Shown here: positions 33,429 through 42,356 of the stretch, piece by piece | Position numbering within the stretch: the first letter of the stretch is position 1 | How the letters are laid out: the number at the start of each line of letters is the position of its first letter | Assembly (NCBI RefSeq): GCF_015694725.1 | Contig: NZ_JADQDQ010000007.1 | Location: forward strand, 124,001 to 188,000 | Direction of reading: 5' to 3' | Origin: Hymenobacter jeongseonensis | GTDB lineage: Bacteria; Bacteroidota; Bacteroidia; Cytophagales; Hymenobacteraceae | Length of the DNA: 64,000 nucleotides | Notes under the pieces: model-generated | The model's database searches: none | What the model was told of the DNA's origin: nothing | What the model saw: the letters and a program-made list of their open reading frames with translations, nothing else | Program-made: the position numbers and the translations under genes

Positions 33429-35252
33429 CTACTCCACTACGAGGCGCTGGGTTGTAGTGATACCGCCGGCTTCCACCTGCACAGCGTAGATGCCAGCGGG
33501 CAGGCCTGTCAGGTCCAACTCGTGGCGCAAGCCAGTAATGGACGGCGTTGCGGTTTGGGTACGCACGGAGCGGCCCAGGGCATCCAGTACGGTGAGCGTG
33601 GCCGTGCTGGCGCCAGCCAGGGCGGGGAACTGCACCGTGGCCCGGCCGTGGGCAGGATTGGGGAAGAGGGCGATGCGCTGCAGCACCGCTGAGGGGACGG
33701 CAGCGGTGATGGTTTGGTCAACGAACGAAGCCACGAAACCCACGCTGCCATTAGCCGGACCGGCAAAGGCAAGACTGCCGAAAGTGACTGTCTTACTCGC
33801 CTCGCCCGTTAGGAAAACACGGTTACCGTTAACTGCTAAGCCAATAACAGTCGAATAACCAAGCCCGCTTACTCCTTTTGCCCAACTGAAGGTTGCGGTG
33901 CCTGCGCCCTGTGTCTTGGCCACGAACAGGGCGTTTGGGTTAGGTGTGCCAAAGGCCGGATTGGTCAGCGTGGTGCCATCGAAGTCCGAGGTGGCACTGG
34001 TAAGTGTTCCAGCCACGTACACGTTGTCCCCGGATATTGCCAAATCAGTGTAAAGTCGTTGGCCGTTATTGCCGCCACCCTGCCTTACCCATGCAAATGT
34101 GCTGCTGGAACCCTCATCAGTGAGCTTGGCCAGAAAACCATCCCCGAATATATTGGGAGTGGTCAAGCGAATTCTTCCCCATTCTGCGGTGCCATGAAAT
34201 GTACCTATCATGTATATATCCGATGCGTTCACAGCCAATTGAGTCACCGATTCATCAGTATATGCCCCTCCCACCTGCTGAGCCCATACCAAGCCAATAG
34301 ATGAGCCGGCGTCTACCAATTTCAGCAAAAAACCATCGATGTTACCAGTGGAGCCTCCGCTGGTATTCTGCAGAATATGTCGCCCACGTACGGGCGCCCC
34401 AAAGTAAAGGTCGTCGCCTCGAAAGTTGCCTGCCACATACACGCTGGTGCCATTCACAACGAGGGCATTCATCTCGGTTCTGTACACTCCTCCTACCGTA
34501 CTGGCCCAGGCAAAGCCCGCGCTGTGGCCAGCATCTACTAGTTTGGCCACAAACCCAAGCTGCCCAGGACCAATATTAACCAGAGTGTTGGCCCCGAAAG
34601 TTACCCGATTAAAAGAGGAGCACGTGTTGCCTCCCGGTCCATAATAACCTCCAGTACTGCTCATGCCCCCCATAAGGTAGATTTGGTTGCCACTAACGGC
34701 TAAACCACTTATCCTCTCGTCGAATATTCCCTGCGCCTGTTGTACCCAAGCAAAGGACGCGCTGTTGCCGGCGTCCACCAGCTTGGTTACGAAGATATCC
34801 GATGGTTCGTACTGGATACAATCGGTACTGATATTGGTCAGGCTCAAAGCCCCAAAAGAGGCTGTTTGGCTGGCGAAGCTTCCGCCTATGTACACGTTCG
34901 CGCCGCTCACTGTCACTGCACTCACCTCGTCGTACAAGCTTCCCCCCATCCGGTAAGCCCACAACCAACTCTCGGTTACCGGGTTCCACTTGGCTACGAA
35001 TCCATCGGCGCCTCCCGCGCTGGTCAGCGTGATAGTGCCCAGGGTGATGGTATCAGTAAAGCGGCCGGTCACCAACACGTTGCCATTTGCATCCAGCGTC
35101 GTGGTCTGCACATAGGGATTCCCGTTGGTGGTATTGATTTGATGAGTGCTTGCCAGCATTTGCCAAGCCGGTACTTGCGCCTTGGCCTTTGGTGCAGCCA
35201 GGAACAGCAAGGCCAATAGCCAGCCGTATGAAAGTAGAACAGTAGTCTTCAT
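33429..35252 (-). CDS. T9SS-secreted repeat protein with C-terminal type A sorting domain
   Basis: A 607-residue secreted protein: signal peptide (LLALLFLAAPKAKAQ), then about seven repeats of 60-70 residues. Each carries versions of KLVDAGNSASFAWVQQ, GLAVSGNQIYLMG and a glycine-rich closing segment, which looks like SBBP/beta-propeller repeats. The C-terminus is a T9SS type A sorting domain (ALFPNPAHGRATVQFPALAG, then LTVLDALGRSVRTQTATP and LPAGIYAVQVEAG). The sorting domain would be removed and the protein released or attached to the cell surface. The function is unknown. A four-copy 12-base tandem repeat lies immediately upstream of the start. Confidence 0.87.
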   Translation of the reverse strand: MKTTVLLSYGWLLALLFLAAPKAKAQVPAWQMLASTHQINTTNGNPYVQTTTLDANGNVLVTGRFTDTITLGTITLTSAGGADGFVAKWNPVTESWLWAYRMGGSLYDEVSAVTVSGANVYIGGSFASQTASFGALSLTNISTDCIQYEPSDIFVTKLVDAGNSASFAWVQQAQGIFDERISGLAVSGNQIYLMGGMSSTGGYYGPGGNTCSSFNRVTFGANTLVNIGPGQLGFVAKLVDAGHSAGFAWASTVGGVYRTEMNALVVNGTSVYVAGNFRGDDLYFGAPVRGRHILQNTSGGSTGNIDGFLLKLVDAGSSIGLVWAQQVGGAYTDESVTQLAVNASDIYMIGTFHGTAEWGRIRLTTPNIFGDGFLAKLTDEGSSSTFAWVRQGGGNNGQRLYTDLAISGDNVYVAGTLTSATSDFDGTTLTNPAFGTPNPNALFVAKTQGAGTATFSWAKGVSGLGYSTVIGLAVNGNRVFLTGEASKTVTFGSLAFAGPANGSVGFVASFVDQTITAAVPSAVLQRIALFPNPAHGRATVQFPALAGASTATLTVLDALGRSVRTQTATPSITGLRHELDLTGLPAGIYAVQVEAGGITTTQRLVVE

Positions 35253-35260
35253 AGCGACCT

Positions 35261-35306
35261 GGCAGAATTATAGGCAGAATTATAGGGAGAATTATAGGGA
35301 GAATTA
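35261..35306. repeat. Tandem repeat of a 12-base unit, about four copies
   Basis: Two copies of GGCAGAATTATA are followed by GGGAGAATTATA and a partial GGGAGAATTA, with one base change between the first and second pair. The array sits 9 bases upstream of the start codon of the T9SS cargo gene. Confidence 0.9.
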
Positions 35307-35339
35307 ACCAAAAATACTCCGGTAAATTCTTATGTATCG

Positions 35340-35386
35340 ATAAACAAAAAATACCCCAGCTGATTGCAGGGGCATTTTTTGTTTAT
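35340..35386. terminator. Terminator after secA
   Basis: Arms ATAAACAAAAAATACCCC and GGGGCATTTTTTGTTTAT pair with one G-T-type mismatch around a short loop, with T-tracts on both strands. It lies 26 bases beyond the secA stop. Confidence 0.8.
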
Positions 35387-35411
35387 GCTTTATTGATTGG
35401 GCTCCGACCGA

Positions 35412-38400
35412 CTAGTCCACCAGCACAGCGCGGCCGCTCACCACGTCTTGTTCCACGGACTTGTACTTGACATCGCGCACGATGCGGCCGTCCATGTACT
35501 GCACGCTCACTTTATCGTTACGGTTGGCTACTTTCTGGCTGCGGGCGGGAGTTTGCTTTTCGGCGATGGGGGCGTTGTCGGGGCCCATGTCCTCAGGGCC
35601 GGCACCGAGCGAGTCGAGCATCGATTCGTGCTCCACGGTGAGGCGGGGCGCGGGCTCCTCGTCTTCGAGGTAGTAATCGGGCTCTTCGTTGGTGCCCACC
35701 ATGCCTTGCTGCACCGGCACGTCGGCGTGAAACAGGAACGAAGTAGTGTCTTCGTTCACCTTGCCAATCATGCGCTTAAACAACTCAAACGACTCGAACT
35801 TGTAGACCAATAGCGGGTCTTTCTGCTCGTACACCGCGTTTTGCACCACTTGCTTGAGGTCGTCCATCTGGCGCAGGTGCTGGGTCCAGGCCGTGTCAAT
35901 CACGCTTAGCACCACCACTTTTTCCATTTGACGGAGAATGTCGTGGCCACCGGTGGCCTGGGCCTTCTTGAGGTTGGCGATGGCCTGCACTTGCTTTTTG
36001 CCATCCGTGAAAGGAACGGCGATGTTCTCGTAGGGCGAGCCGTTGTTCAACAGGTCGTTTACCAGCGGCAGGGCGTTGGTGGCGATGTGCTCGTTCTTGC
36101 TCTGGAAGTAGCCCAGGGCTTCTTCGTAGAGCTTCTGGGTGAGAGCGGGCAGTTGCAGGCTCGTGAGGTCCTGCTGGGTGAGGTACGTATCGTAGCCGAA
36201 TACCTTGATGACGGCCAGCTTGAAATCCTCGAAATCACCCGTGATTTTGTGACCGGCGGCGATGTCCTCACTCACGTCGTAAATCATGTTGAGAATGTCG
36301 ACTTCCATACGGTCGCCGTGCAGGGCGTTGCGGCGGCGCTTGTACACCACTTCGCGCTGGGCATTCATCACGTCGTCGTACTCCAGCAGACGCTTGCGCG
36401 TGCCGAAGTTGTTTTCCTCCACCTTCTTCTGGGCGCGTTCGATGGAGTTGGTAATCATCGAGTGCTGGATAACCTCGCCCTCTTCCATGCCCATGCGGTC
36501 CATCAGCTTCGCAATCCGGTCGGAGCCGAACAGGCGCATCAGGTTGTCCTCCAATGAAACGAAGAATTGCGACGTGCCGGGGTCGCCCTGGCGGCCGGCG
36601 CGGCCCCGCAGCTGGCGGTCAACCCGGCGCGATTCGTGGCGCTCCGTGCCGATAATGGCCAAACCACCCGACTCGCGGCTGGTTTCGCGCAGCTTAATGT
36701 CGGTACCGCGGCCGGCCATGTTGGTGGCGATGGTCACGGTGCCGGGGTAACCGGCGGCGGCCACAATCTCGGCCTCGCGCTGGTTCTGCTTGGCGTTCAA
36801 AACTTGGTGCGGAATACCGCGCAGCTTCAGCATGCGCGACATCAGCTCCGAAATTTCTACCGAAGTGGTACCCACCAGCACGGGACGGCCGGCTTCTACC
36901 AGCTTCTGGATTTCCAAGGCCACGGCGTTGTATTTCTCACGCACCGTTTTGTACACCTGGTCGTCGGAATCTTTGCGCGAAATCACCCGGTTGGTGGGAA
37001 TCACCACCACGTCGAGCTTGTAGATTTCCCAGAACTCGCCGGCTTCGGTTTCGGCCGTGCCGGTCATGCCGCACAGCTTGTGGTACATGCGGAAATAGTT
37101 CTGCAGCGTTACCGTGGCGTAGGTCTGGGTGGCGTCTTCCACGCGCACGTTTTCCTTGGCCTCGATGGCTTGGTGCAAGCCGTCGGAGTAGCGGCGGCCT
37201 TCCATCACGCGGCCGGTCTGCTCGTCCACGATTTTTACTTTGCCGTCCTCGGTCAGGATGTACTGGTCGTCCTTCTCAAACAGCGTGTAGGCCTTCAGCA
37301 GCTGGTTCACGGTGTGCACCCGCTCCGATTTCTCCTGGTAGTCGCTCATCAGTTTCTCCTTCTGATGCAGCTTGTCTTCGGCCGAAATGGTGGCGTTTTT
37401 CTCGATGTCTGCGATGGCCATCCCGATGTCGGGCATGATGAACAGCTGCGGGTCTTCGCCCTGGGCCGTAATCAAGTCAATGCCCTTTTCGGTCAGCTCA
37501 ATTTGGTTGTTCTTCTCGTCAATTGTGAAGAACAGCGGCATATCCGCCTTGGGCATCTGGCGCGAGTTGTCGGCCAAGTAGTGGTTTTCGGTGGCTTGCA
37601 ACACCGCCCGGATTCCAGGCTCGGAAAGGAATTTGATGAGCGGTTTGCTCTTAGGCAGGCCGCGGTGGGCGCGGAACAGCATCAGGCCGCCCTCGCCGTT
37701 TTTGTCGCCTTCCTCGGCACCGGTTTTGCCTTCGGCGATGAGCTTGCGGGCCTGCACGAGGTAGTTCTGAACCACCTTCTTCTGCTCGTCCACCAAGCGC
37801 TGAATGCGCGGCTTGAGCTGGTAGAATTCGTGCACGTCGCCGCGGGGCACCGGGCCGGAGATGATGAGCGGGGTCCGCGCATCGTCAATCAGCACGGAGT
37901 CAACTTCGTCGACCATGGCGAAATGGTGCTTGCGCTGCACCAATTCCTCGGGGTCGCGCGCCATGTTGTCGCGCAGGTAATCAAAGCCGAATTCGTTGTT
38001 GGTGCCGTAGGTGATGTCGGCCTGGTAAGCGGCGCGGCGCTCCGGCGTGTTGGGCTGGTGCTTGTCGATGCAATCCACGGTGATGCCGTGGAACTCGAAC
38101 AGCGGCGCGTTCCATTCGGAGTCACGCTTGGCGAGGTAGTCGTTGACGGTTACGAGGTGCACGCCGCGCTTCGACAGCGCGTTGAGGAACGACGGCAAGG
38201 TCGAAACCAGCGTTTTGCCTTCGCCCGTGGCCATTTCGGCAATTTTGCCTTGGTGCAACACCACGCCGCCGATGAGCTGCACGTCGTAGTGCACCATGTC
38301 CCAGACGATTTCAGCGCCGGCGGCCAGCCACTTGTTGCTCCAAATGGCTTGGTCACCTTGAATCACGCAGTTGGGGTGCGTGGTGGCGTATTCGCGGTCG

Positions 38401-38816
38401 TGGGCGTTGGCCGTCACCACCAGCTGGCCGTTTTCTTTGTAGCGGCGAGCTGTTTCTTTCACAATGGCGAAAGCGGGCGGTAATACCTCCAGCAGCACGG
38501 CTTCGAGGTCTTTGTTGCGCTGCTTTTCCAGGGCATCAATCTGCTCGAACAATACCTCCTTCTGGGCTACATCCAGCTGCGGCTGATTCTCGATTTGCTG
38601 GTGCAAACCGGCAATCTGCCCATCGAGCCCCGCGAGGCGCTCATCGATGCGGGAGCGGACAATTTGGGTCTGCTCACGGAGCTGGTCATCGGTCAAGCCG
38701 GCCAGTTTGGCATATTCGGCATTAATCAGCGCCACGTAGGGCACGATTTCTTTTAAATCGCGCTCCGACTTGGAGCCAAATATTTTGGCGACGGTCTTGC
38801 CTAGGAATTCAAACAT
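35412..38816 (-). CDS. secA: Preprotein translocase ATPase SecA
   Basis: Motor ATPase of the Sec export pathway. The start is set at the ATG at 38816 (MFEFLGKTVAKIFGSKSERD; 1134 residues), the typical SecA N-terminus; the frame continues 26 codons upstream without support. Walker A is at about 196-202 (EMATGEGKTLVSTLPSF), the DEVD box follows in MVDEVDSVLIDDARTPLIIS, and the helicase motif GRGTDIKL and RQLRGRAGRQGDPG (motif VI) are present. An insertion at about 55-110 and at about 370-520 gives the greater length of Bacteroidetes SecA. The C-terminus lacks the zinc-binding CxCxSG motif and ends VSGRAVLVD. A -7 box lies 38 bases upstream of the ATG. Confidence 0.97.
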   Translation of the reverse strand: MFEFLGKTVAKIFGSKSERDLKEIVPYVALINAEYAKLAGLTDDQLREQTQIVRSRIDERLAGLDGQIAGLHQQIENQPQLDVAQKEVLFEQIDALEKQRNKDLEAVLLEVLPPAFAIVKETARRYKENGQLVVTANAHDREYATTHPNCVIQGDQAIWSNKWLAAGAEIVWDMVHYDVQLIGGVVLHQGKIAEMATGEGKTLVSTLPSFLNALSKRGVHLVTVNDYLAKRDSEWNAPLFEFHGITVDCIDKHQPNTPERRAAYQADITYGTNNEFGFDYLRDNMARDPEELVQRKHHFAMVDEVDSVLIDDARTPLIISGPVPRGDVHEFYQLKPRIQRLVDEQKKVVQNYLVQARKLIAEGKTGAEEGDKNGEGGLMLFRAHRGLPKSKPLIKFLSEPGIRAVLQATENHYLADNSRQMPKADMPLFFTIDEKNNQIELTEKGIDLITAQGEDPQLFIMPDIGMAIADIEKNATISAEDKLHQKEKLMSDYQEKSERVHTVNQLLKAYTLFEKDDQYILTEDGKVKIVDEQTGRVMEGRRYSDGLHQAIEAKENVRVEDATQTYATVTLQNYFRMYHKLCGMTGTAETEAGEFWEIYKLDVVVIPTNRVISRKDSDDQVYKTVREKYNAVALEIQKLVEAGRPVLVGTTSVEISELMSRMLKLRGIPHQVLNAKQNQREAEIVAAAGYPGTVTIATNMAGRGTDIKLRETSRESGGLAIIGTERHESRRVDRQLRGRAGRQGDPGTSQFFVSLEDNLMRLFGSDRIAKLMDRMGMEEGEVIQHSMITNSIERAQKKVEENNFGTRKRLLEYDDVMNAQREVVYKRRRNALHGDRMEVDILNMIYDVSEDIAAGHKITGDFEDFKLAVIKVFGYDTYLTQQDLTSLQLPALTQKLYEEALGYFQSKNEHIATNALPLVNDLLNNGSPYENIAVPFTDGKKQVQAIANLKKAQATGGHDILRQMEKVVVLSVIDTAWTQHLRQMDDLKQVVQNAVYEQKDPLLVYKFESFELFKRMIGKVNEDTTSFLFHADVPVQQGMVGTNEEPDYYLEDEEPAPRLTVEHESMLDSLGAGPEDMGPDNAPIAEKQTPARSQKVANRNDKVSVQYMDGRIVRDVKYKSVEQDVVSGRAVLVD

Positions 38817-38854
38817 CAGGTAGTTTTTTAACGAATAAGCGCCGGGGCGCACCC

Positions 38855-38862
38855 CAAATTTA
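38855..38862 (-). promoter_or_regulatory. Bacteroidetes -7 box TAAATTTG upstream of secA
   Basis: The minus strand reads TAAATTTG, matching TAnnTTTG, 38 bases before the secA ATG. A TTTTG lies about 24 bases further upstream, a little beyond the usual spacing for the -33 element. Confidence 0.5.
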
Positions 38863-38892
38863 CGGAGCCTTCCGCTAAAACCGTCCCAAAAC

Positions 38893-38923
38893 AAAAAGCC
38901 CCGCCAAAATGGCGGGGCTTTTT
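38893..38923. terminator. Bidirectional terminator between glf and secA
   Basis: Perfect 13-base stem AAAAAGCCCCGCC / GGCGGGGCTTTTT around AAAAT. It lies downstream of the minus-strand glf gene and within the secA upstream region. Confidence 0.85.
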
Positions 38924-38924
38924 C

Positions 38925-39045
38925 TGTAGCGTGGACTCTGCGAGTCCGCGCCTCGATGGGTAACAGTGGATAATCGTGAGGACGTTTTGCAGTCCCGTGT
39001 TAGCCGCATTGCGGCGAGGCGCGGACTCGTAGCATCCACGCTACA
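38925..39045. repeat. Palindromic intergenic repeat with 31-base arms
   Basis: Left arm TGTAGCGTGGACTCTGCGAG plus TCCGCGCCTCG; right arm CGAGGCGCGGACTCGTAGCA plus TCCACGCTACA. The arms pair with few mismatches, and about 59 bases lie between them. The element ends two bases before the glf stop codon. Its form (short, terminal inverted repeats, no gene) is that of a MITE- or REP-like element. Confidence 0.8.
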
Positions 39046-39047
39046 TG

Positions 39048-40226
39048 CTACTCTTGCTTTGGCGAGCGGCTCACGAGCTTTTCAACCAGCGCCGTGCTGC
39101 CCGAAATAGCGGGGCGGACGGGCTTGGCAGCGTTCTCCTTCTCAGTCAGCTTCTTGTAGAGCGTCAACGCTTGGGCCACTACCTGGTCCATGTTGTAGTA
39201 CTTGTAGGTGGCGAGGCGCCCCACGAAATGCACGTTGGGCGTCTCATCGGCCAGTTTCTTGTACTTGTTGTACAGCTCGGCATTCTCCGGCATCGGAATC
39301 GGGTAGTACGGGTCTCCCTCTGCTTGCGGGTACTCGTACACGATGGCCGTTTTGGGGTGGTCCTGGCCGGTGAGGGCTTTGAACTCCGTGATGCGGGTGT
39401 AGGGGTGCTCGTTGGGGTAGTTCACCACGGGCGCGGCTAGGTGCTTTTCCTTGTTCAACGTTTCGTGCTTGAACTCGAGCGACCGGTAGGGAAGCTTGCC
39501 GAATTTGAAGTCAAAATACTCGTCTACCGGGCCGGTGAAAATCATTTCCTTGAAGGGAATGAAGTCCATCACCTCGTGGTAGTCGGTGTTGAGCATCACC
39601 TTGATGTTCGGGTGGTCGAGCATCTTCTCAAACATCCGGGTGTAGCCGTGCAGGGGCATGGCTTGGTAGGTGTCGGTGAAGTACCGGTCGTCGCGGTTGG
39701 TGCGGGTAGGCACGCGGCTGGTCACCGACTTATCAAGTTGCGAGGGGTCTAGGCCCCACTGCTTATTGGTGTAGTTCTTGAAGAATTTATTGTACAGCTC
39801 GCGGCCAACCTTGCTCACCACCACGTCTTCCGACGTTTTGATAACCGCCACGGGCTCGGCCACGGACGCAAAAAACTCGTCCAGCTCAAAGCTGGTCAGG
39901 TTCAAGCCATAGAGCTTGTTAATCGTGTCGAGGTTGATGGGCATCGGCACGTGCTGGCCGTCTACCGAGGCCAGCACGCGGTGCTCGTACGGGCGCCAAT
40001 CGGTGAAATTGCCGAGGTAATCGAACACGTCTTTCGAGTTGGTGTGAAAGATGTGCGGGCCATACTTGTGCACCAGAATGCCGGCCTCGTTGTAATGGTC
40101 GTAAGCGTTGCCCGCAATGTGGCTGCGCTTATCGATGATGAGGACCTTCTTATTGCTGCGGGTAGCTAGCCGTTCGGCGAGCACGCTGCCGGCAAAACCG
40201 GCCCCAACGATGAGGTAATCGAACAT
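39048..40226 (-). CDS. glf: UDP-galactopyranose mutase
   Basis: Flavoenzyme that converts UDP-galactopyranose to UDP-galactofuranose, the donor for galactofuranose in surface glycans. The 392-residue protein starts MFDYLIVGAGFAGSVLAERL with the dinucleotide-binding GAGFAG. It continues with the diagnostic blocks HIAGNAYDHYNEAGILVHKY, GPHIFHTN, WRPYEHRVLASVDGQHVPMP, YTNKQWGLDPSQLDKSVTSR and VHFVGRLATYKYYNMDQVVA. The last is the C-terminal FAD-binding region. The gene lies 73 bases downstream of a glycosyltransferase gene on the same strand, suggesting a galactofuranose-containing surface polysaccharide. Confidence 0.96.
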   Translation of the reverse strand: MFDYLIVGAGFAGSVLAERLATRSNKKVLIIDKRSHIAGNAYDHYNEAGILVHKYGPHIFHTNSKDVFDYLGNFTDWRPYEHRVLASVDGQHVPMPINLDTINKLYGLNLTSFELDEFFASVAEPVAVIKTSEDVVVSKVGRELYNKFFKNYTNKQWGLDPSQLDKSVTSRVPTRTNRDDRYFTDTYQAMPLHGYTRMFEKMLDHPNIKVMLNTDYHEVMDFIPFKEMIFTGPVDEYFDFKFGKLPYRSLEFKHETLNKEKHLAAPVVNYPNEHPYTRITEFKALTGQDHPKTAIVYEYPQAEGDPYYPIPMPENAELYNKYKKLADETPNVHFVGRLATYKYYNMDQVVAQALTLYKKLTEKENAAKPVRPAISGSTALVEKLVSRSPKQE

Positions 40227-40299
40227 AGTGCGTAGTAGGAGTATGGAAGTATGGAAAGCAAGGGACTAGTTAAAAGGCTGCCAGTAGGCAACCTGCTGC

Positions 40300-41601
40300 T
40301 TAATGGGCAGCGGTAATTGGCGGCAGCACTACTTCGGAAACCTTCGTGGCCATGGGCGGCGGCCCGGTTAGCGTGGTGCTGGCGTCGGCGGTTTTGGCCC
40401 CCAAGCGCTGCTGCATCAGGTCCACCATGCCCTGCCAGGTTTGGTCCCAGGAGATGGTGGCCAGGTAATCGTCGGTGCGCTGCCGCCAGTCGGCATCAGC
40501 GCGTTGAGTAAGCGCCTTTTCAATGGCAGCGCCGAAATCGGCGGCATTGTCGGCAATGTGCACAAGCTTCAACTCACCGTAGGGACGCACCACGTCACGA
40601 ATTGGGGTGCTCACGACGGGGTTGCCGGCAGCCAGATACTCTGGGGTTTTGGTCGGCGAAATAAACTTGGTGCTTTCGTTATCCGCAAACAGCAATGTTG
40701 CTACATCCCAACCCTTTAAATAGGCAGGTAGTTCCTTGTAATCCTTACTGCCGAGGTAGTGAACGTTGGCGGTGCGAGGCAACGTGGCCGGGTCAATCTT
40801 CACCACCGGGCCAATGATGACAAATTGCCACTCCGGATGATTTTGAGACAATTCACGTAGCAGTTCAATATCGAGCCGCTCGTCGACCACACCGAAAAAG
40901 CCAATGCGCGGGTGCGGAATGGCAGCTTGGTCGGCGGGCTCGAGCATGGGACCTCGGGCCTGGCCAAAATGGTCCTTGTCGATGCTGCTGGGGAAAGCGT
41001 GCGCGTCGGGGTGCTGTTCGCGCTTGGCTTCGTAGAGCGTGTGGCCGCCCGTAAACACAAGGTCGGCTTTCTGGAACAGCTCCTGCTCGCGCTTTTTCAA
41101 CTCTGGGTGGGCAAACTTGAAGTTGGCCAGTTCGTCCATGCAGTCATACACGGTGAGCAGCGGATGGAAATGGCGCGACTTGCCGAGCGCCATGGGGGTA
41201 TAGTACCAAAAAACGTATTGGGTAACGCTGTGCTCGGCAAAGAAGTGGCTTAAAACTTCGAATTGGGCTTGGTCGCTGGCGGTTTCATCATCGCGCAGAC
41301 GCTGGGGCAGATGCACCACCACCACCTTCACCCCGTTGTCGCGGTCTTTTACTTCAACGTGTGGCTCAACCAAGTTGTCGTTGTGGTAGAAGGCATCCTC
41401 CACATAAAATACCCGGCCGTGCTGCGCAAAACGCGAAAACAAATGCTGAGGGCGCTGCCACACAAAGTCCCAGTGCAAATGCGCAAAGCAAACCAGGTCA
41501 GGCAGGGTATAAGAAGCAGTATTTTCGGCAGCTGATGCGCTGGGCCGGGCAGCGGTGGAGGAGGCACGCAGAGGTGCTTCCGCCGTCGACGATGGTGGCA
41601 T
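40300..41601 (-). CDS. Glycosyltransferase (GT-B type)
   Basis: A 433-residue protein from the ATG at 41601 (MPPSSTAEAPLRASSTAARP); the alternative TTG lies four codons upstream. A short Ser/Ala-rich leader precedes the GT-B domain: CFAHLHWDFVWQRPQHLFSR near the start, LLTVYDCMDELANFKFAHPE, and the donor-binding half with IGFFGVVDERLDIELLREL, KFISPTKTPEYLAAGNPVVS and TPIRDVVRPYGE. The block SPTKTPEYLAAGNPVV is typical of glycosyltransferase group 1 enzymes. Its position 73 bases upstream of glf suggests that it uses or prepares galactofuranose, but the acceptor is unknown. Confidence 0.88.
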   Translation of the reverse strand: MPPSSTAEAPLRASSTAARPSASAAENTASYTLPDLVCFAHLHWDFVWQRPQHLFSRFAQHGRVFYVEDAFYHNDNLVEPHVEVKDRDNGVKVVVVHLPQRLRDDETASDQAQFEVLSHFFAEHSVTQYVFWYYTPMALGKSRHFHPLLTVYDCMDELANFKFAHPELKKREQELFQKADLVFTGGHTLYEAKREQHPDAHAFPSSIDKDHFGQARGPMLEPADQAAIPHPRIGFFGVVDERLDIELLRELSQNHPEWQFVIIGPVVKIDPATLPRTANVHYLGSKDYKELPAYLKGWDVATLLFADNESTKFISPTKTPEYLAAGNPVVSTPIRDVVRPYGELKLVHIADNAADFGAAIEKALTQRADADWRQRTDDYLATISWDQTWQGMVDLMQQRLGAKTADASTTLTGPPPMATKVSEVVLPPITAAH

Positions 41602-41793
41602 GGAAAACGGCAAGAAGGTAAGATTTCGCGCCGCTCCGGGACAACACAGGAGATACTACCGGGGCGCTTGTCCTACTATACGCACCCGCCGGGCCGAAGG
41701 ATATGGTTCAGCTTACCGTACTAAATAAGACGCCCATTTTCATGGTTTCATTACAATATACAAGTAATTTGTTAATCCTAAAGCAGCTCTGAT

Positions 41794-42333
41794 TTAGAGC
41801 AGACACTGCCATTCTACGGCATCTTCCCAGCTCGTAGGTGTGCGGAGCCACTGCTGCCGGGTGCCCACGCGCCGAAACCCGGCTGCGCGGAACAGTCTCA
41901 AACTACGCGTATTAGTAGCCCCCACAGTAGCATAAAGCTGGTGCAGCCTGAGCACCTGCCGGGCGTGGGTTTTCAGCAGCTCCAATGCCTGCCGGGCGTA
42001 GCCGTGGCGCCGCTCGGCGGCCAGGATAGTGATGCCAATTCCGGCGCGTTGGTGCAGCGGGTCGTAGTCGAATAGGTCAACGACGCCGACCGGAACACTG
42101 CTAATTTCAGTAGTAACCACAAGCCGTAGCTGTCGCACTACGTAGAAATCCGCAGTGGCATGAGCCAAATACTCCGCCAAGGCGTGGCGTGACACCGGCG
42201 CCAGCGTATCCGACACGCCCCAAATGTCGGGGTCGTTTTCCAACGCGAAAAGAAAGTCGAGGTCTTCGGGTTCCAATGCGCGCAAATACACGGCACCGGA
42301 GCGGGCGGGTTTCGGAATGGAGGAGGCAGCCAT
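41794..42333 (-). CDS. GNAT-family N-acetyltransferase
   Basis: A 179-residue acetyl-CoA-dependent acetyltransferase, start at the ATG at 42333. GNAT motifs are visible: YLRALEPEDLDFLFALENDP, AGIGITILAAERRHGYARQA as the acetyl-CoA loop region, then LYATVGATNTRSLRLFRAAG. The layout resembles SpeG/RimJ-like enzymes that acetylate small amines or protein N-termini. The substrate cannot be told. It lies between the dapF gene (23 bases upstream) and the glycosyltransferase gene on the same strand. Confidence 0.85.
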   Translation of the reverse strand: MAASSIPKPARSGAVYLRALEPEDLDFLFALENDPDIWGVSDTLAPVSRHALAEYLAHATADFYVVRQLRLVVTTEISSVPVGVVDLFDYDPLHQRAGIGITILAAERRHGYARQALELLKTHARQVLRLHQLYATVGATNTRSLRLFRAAGFRRVGTRQQWLRTPTSWEDAVEWQCLL

Positions 42334-42356
42334 TGGCTAAGGTCAAAAACCCGAAA

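Noticed and set aside
36567..38483. 638-codon open frame on the plus strand opposite secA
   Set aside because: Antisense shadow of secA with no recognisable domain, rich in His, Gly and Val.
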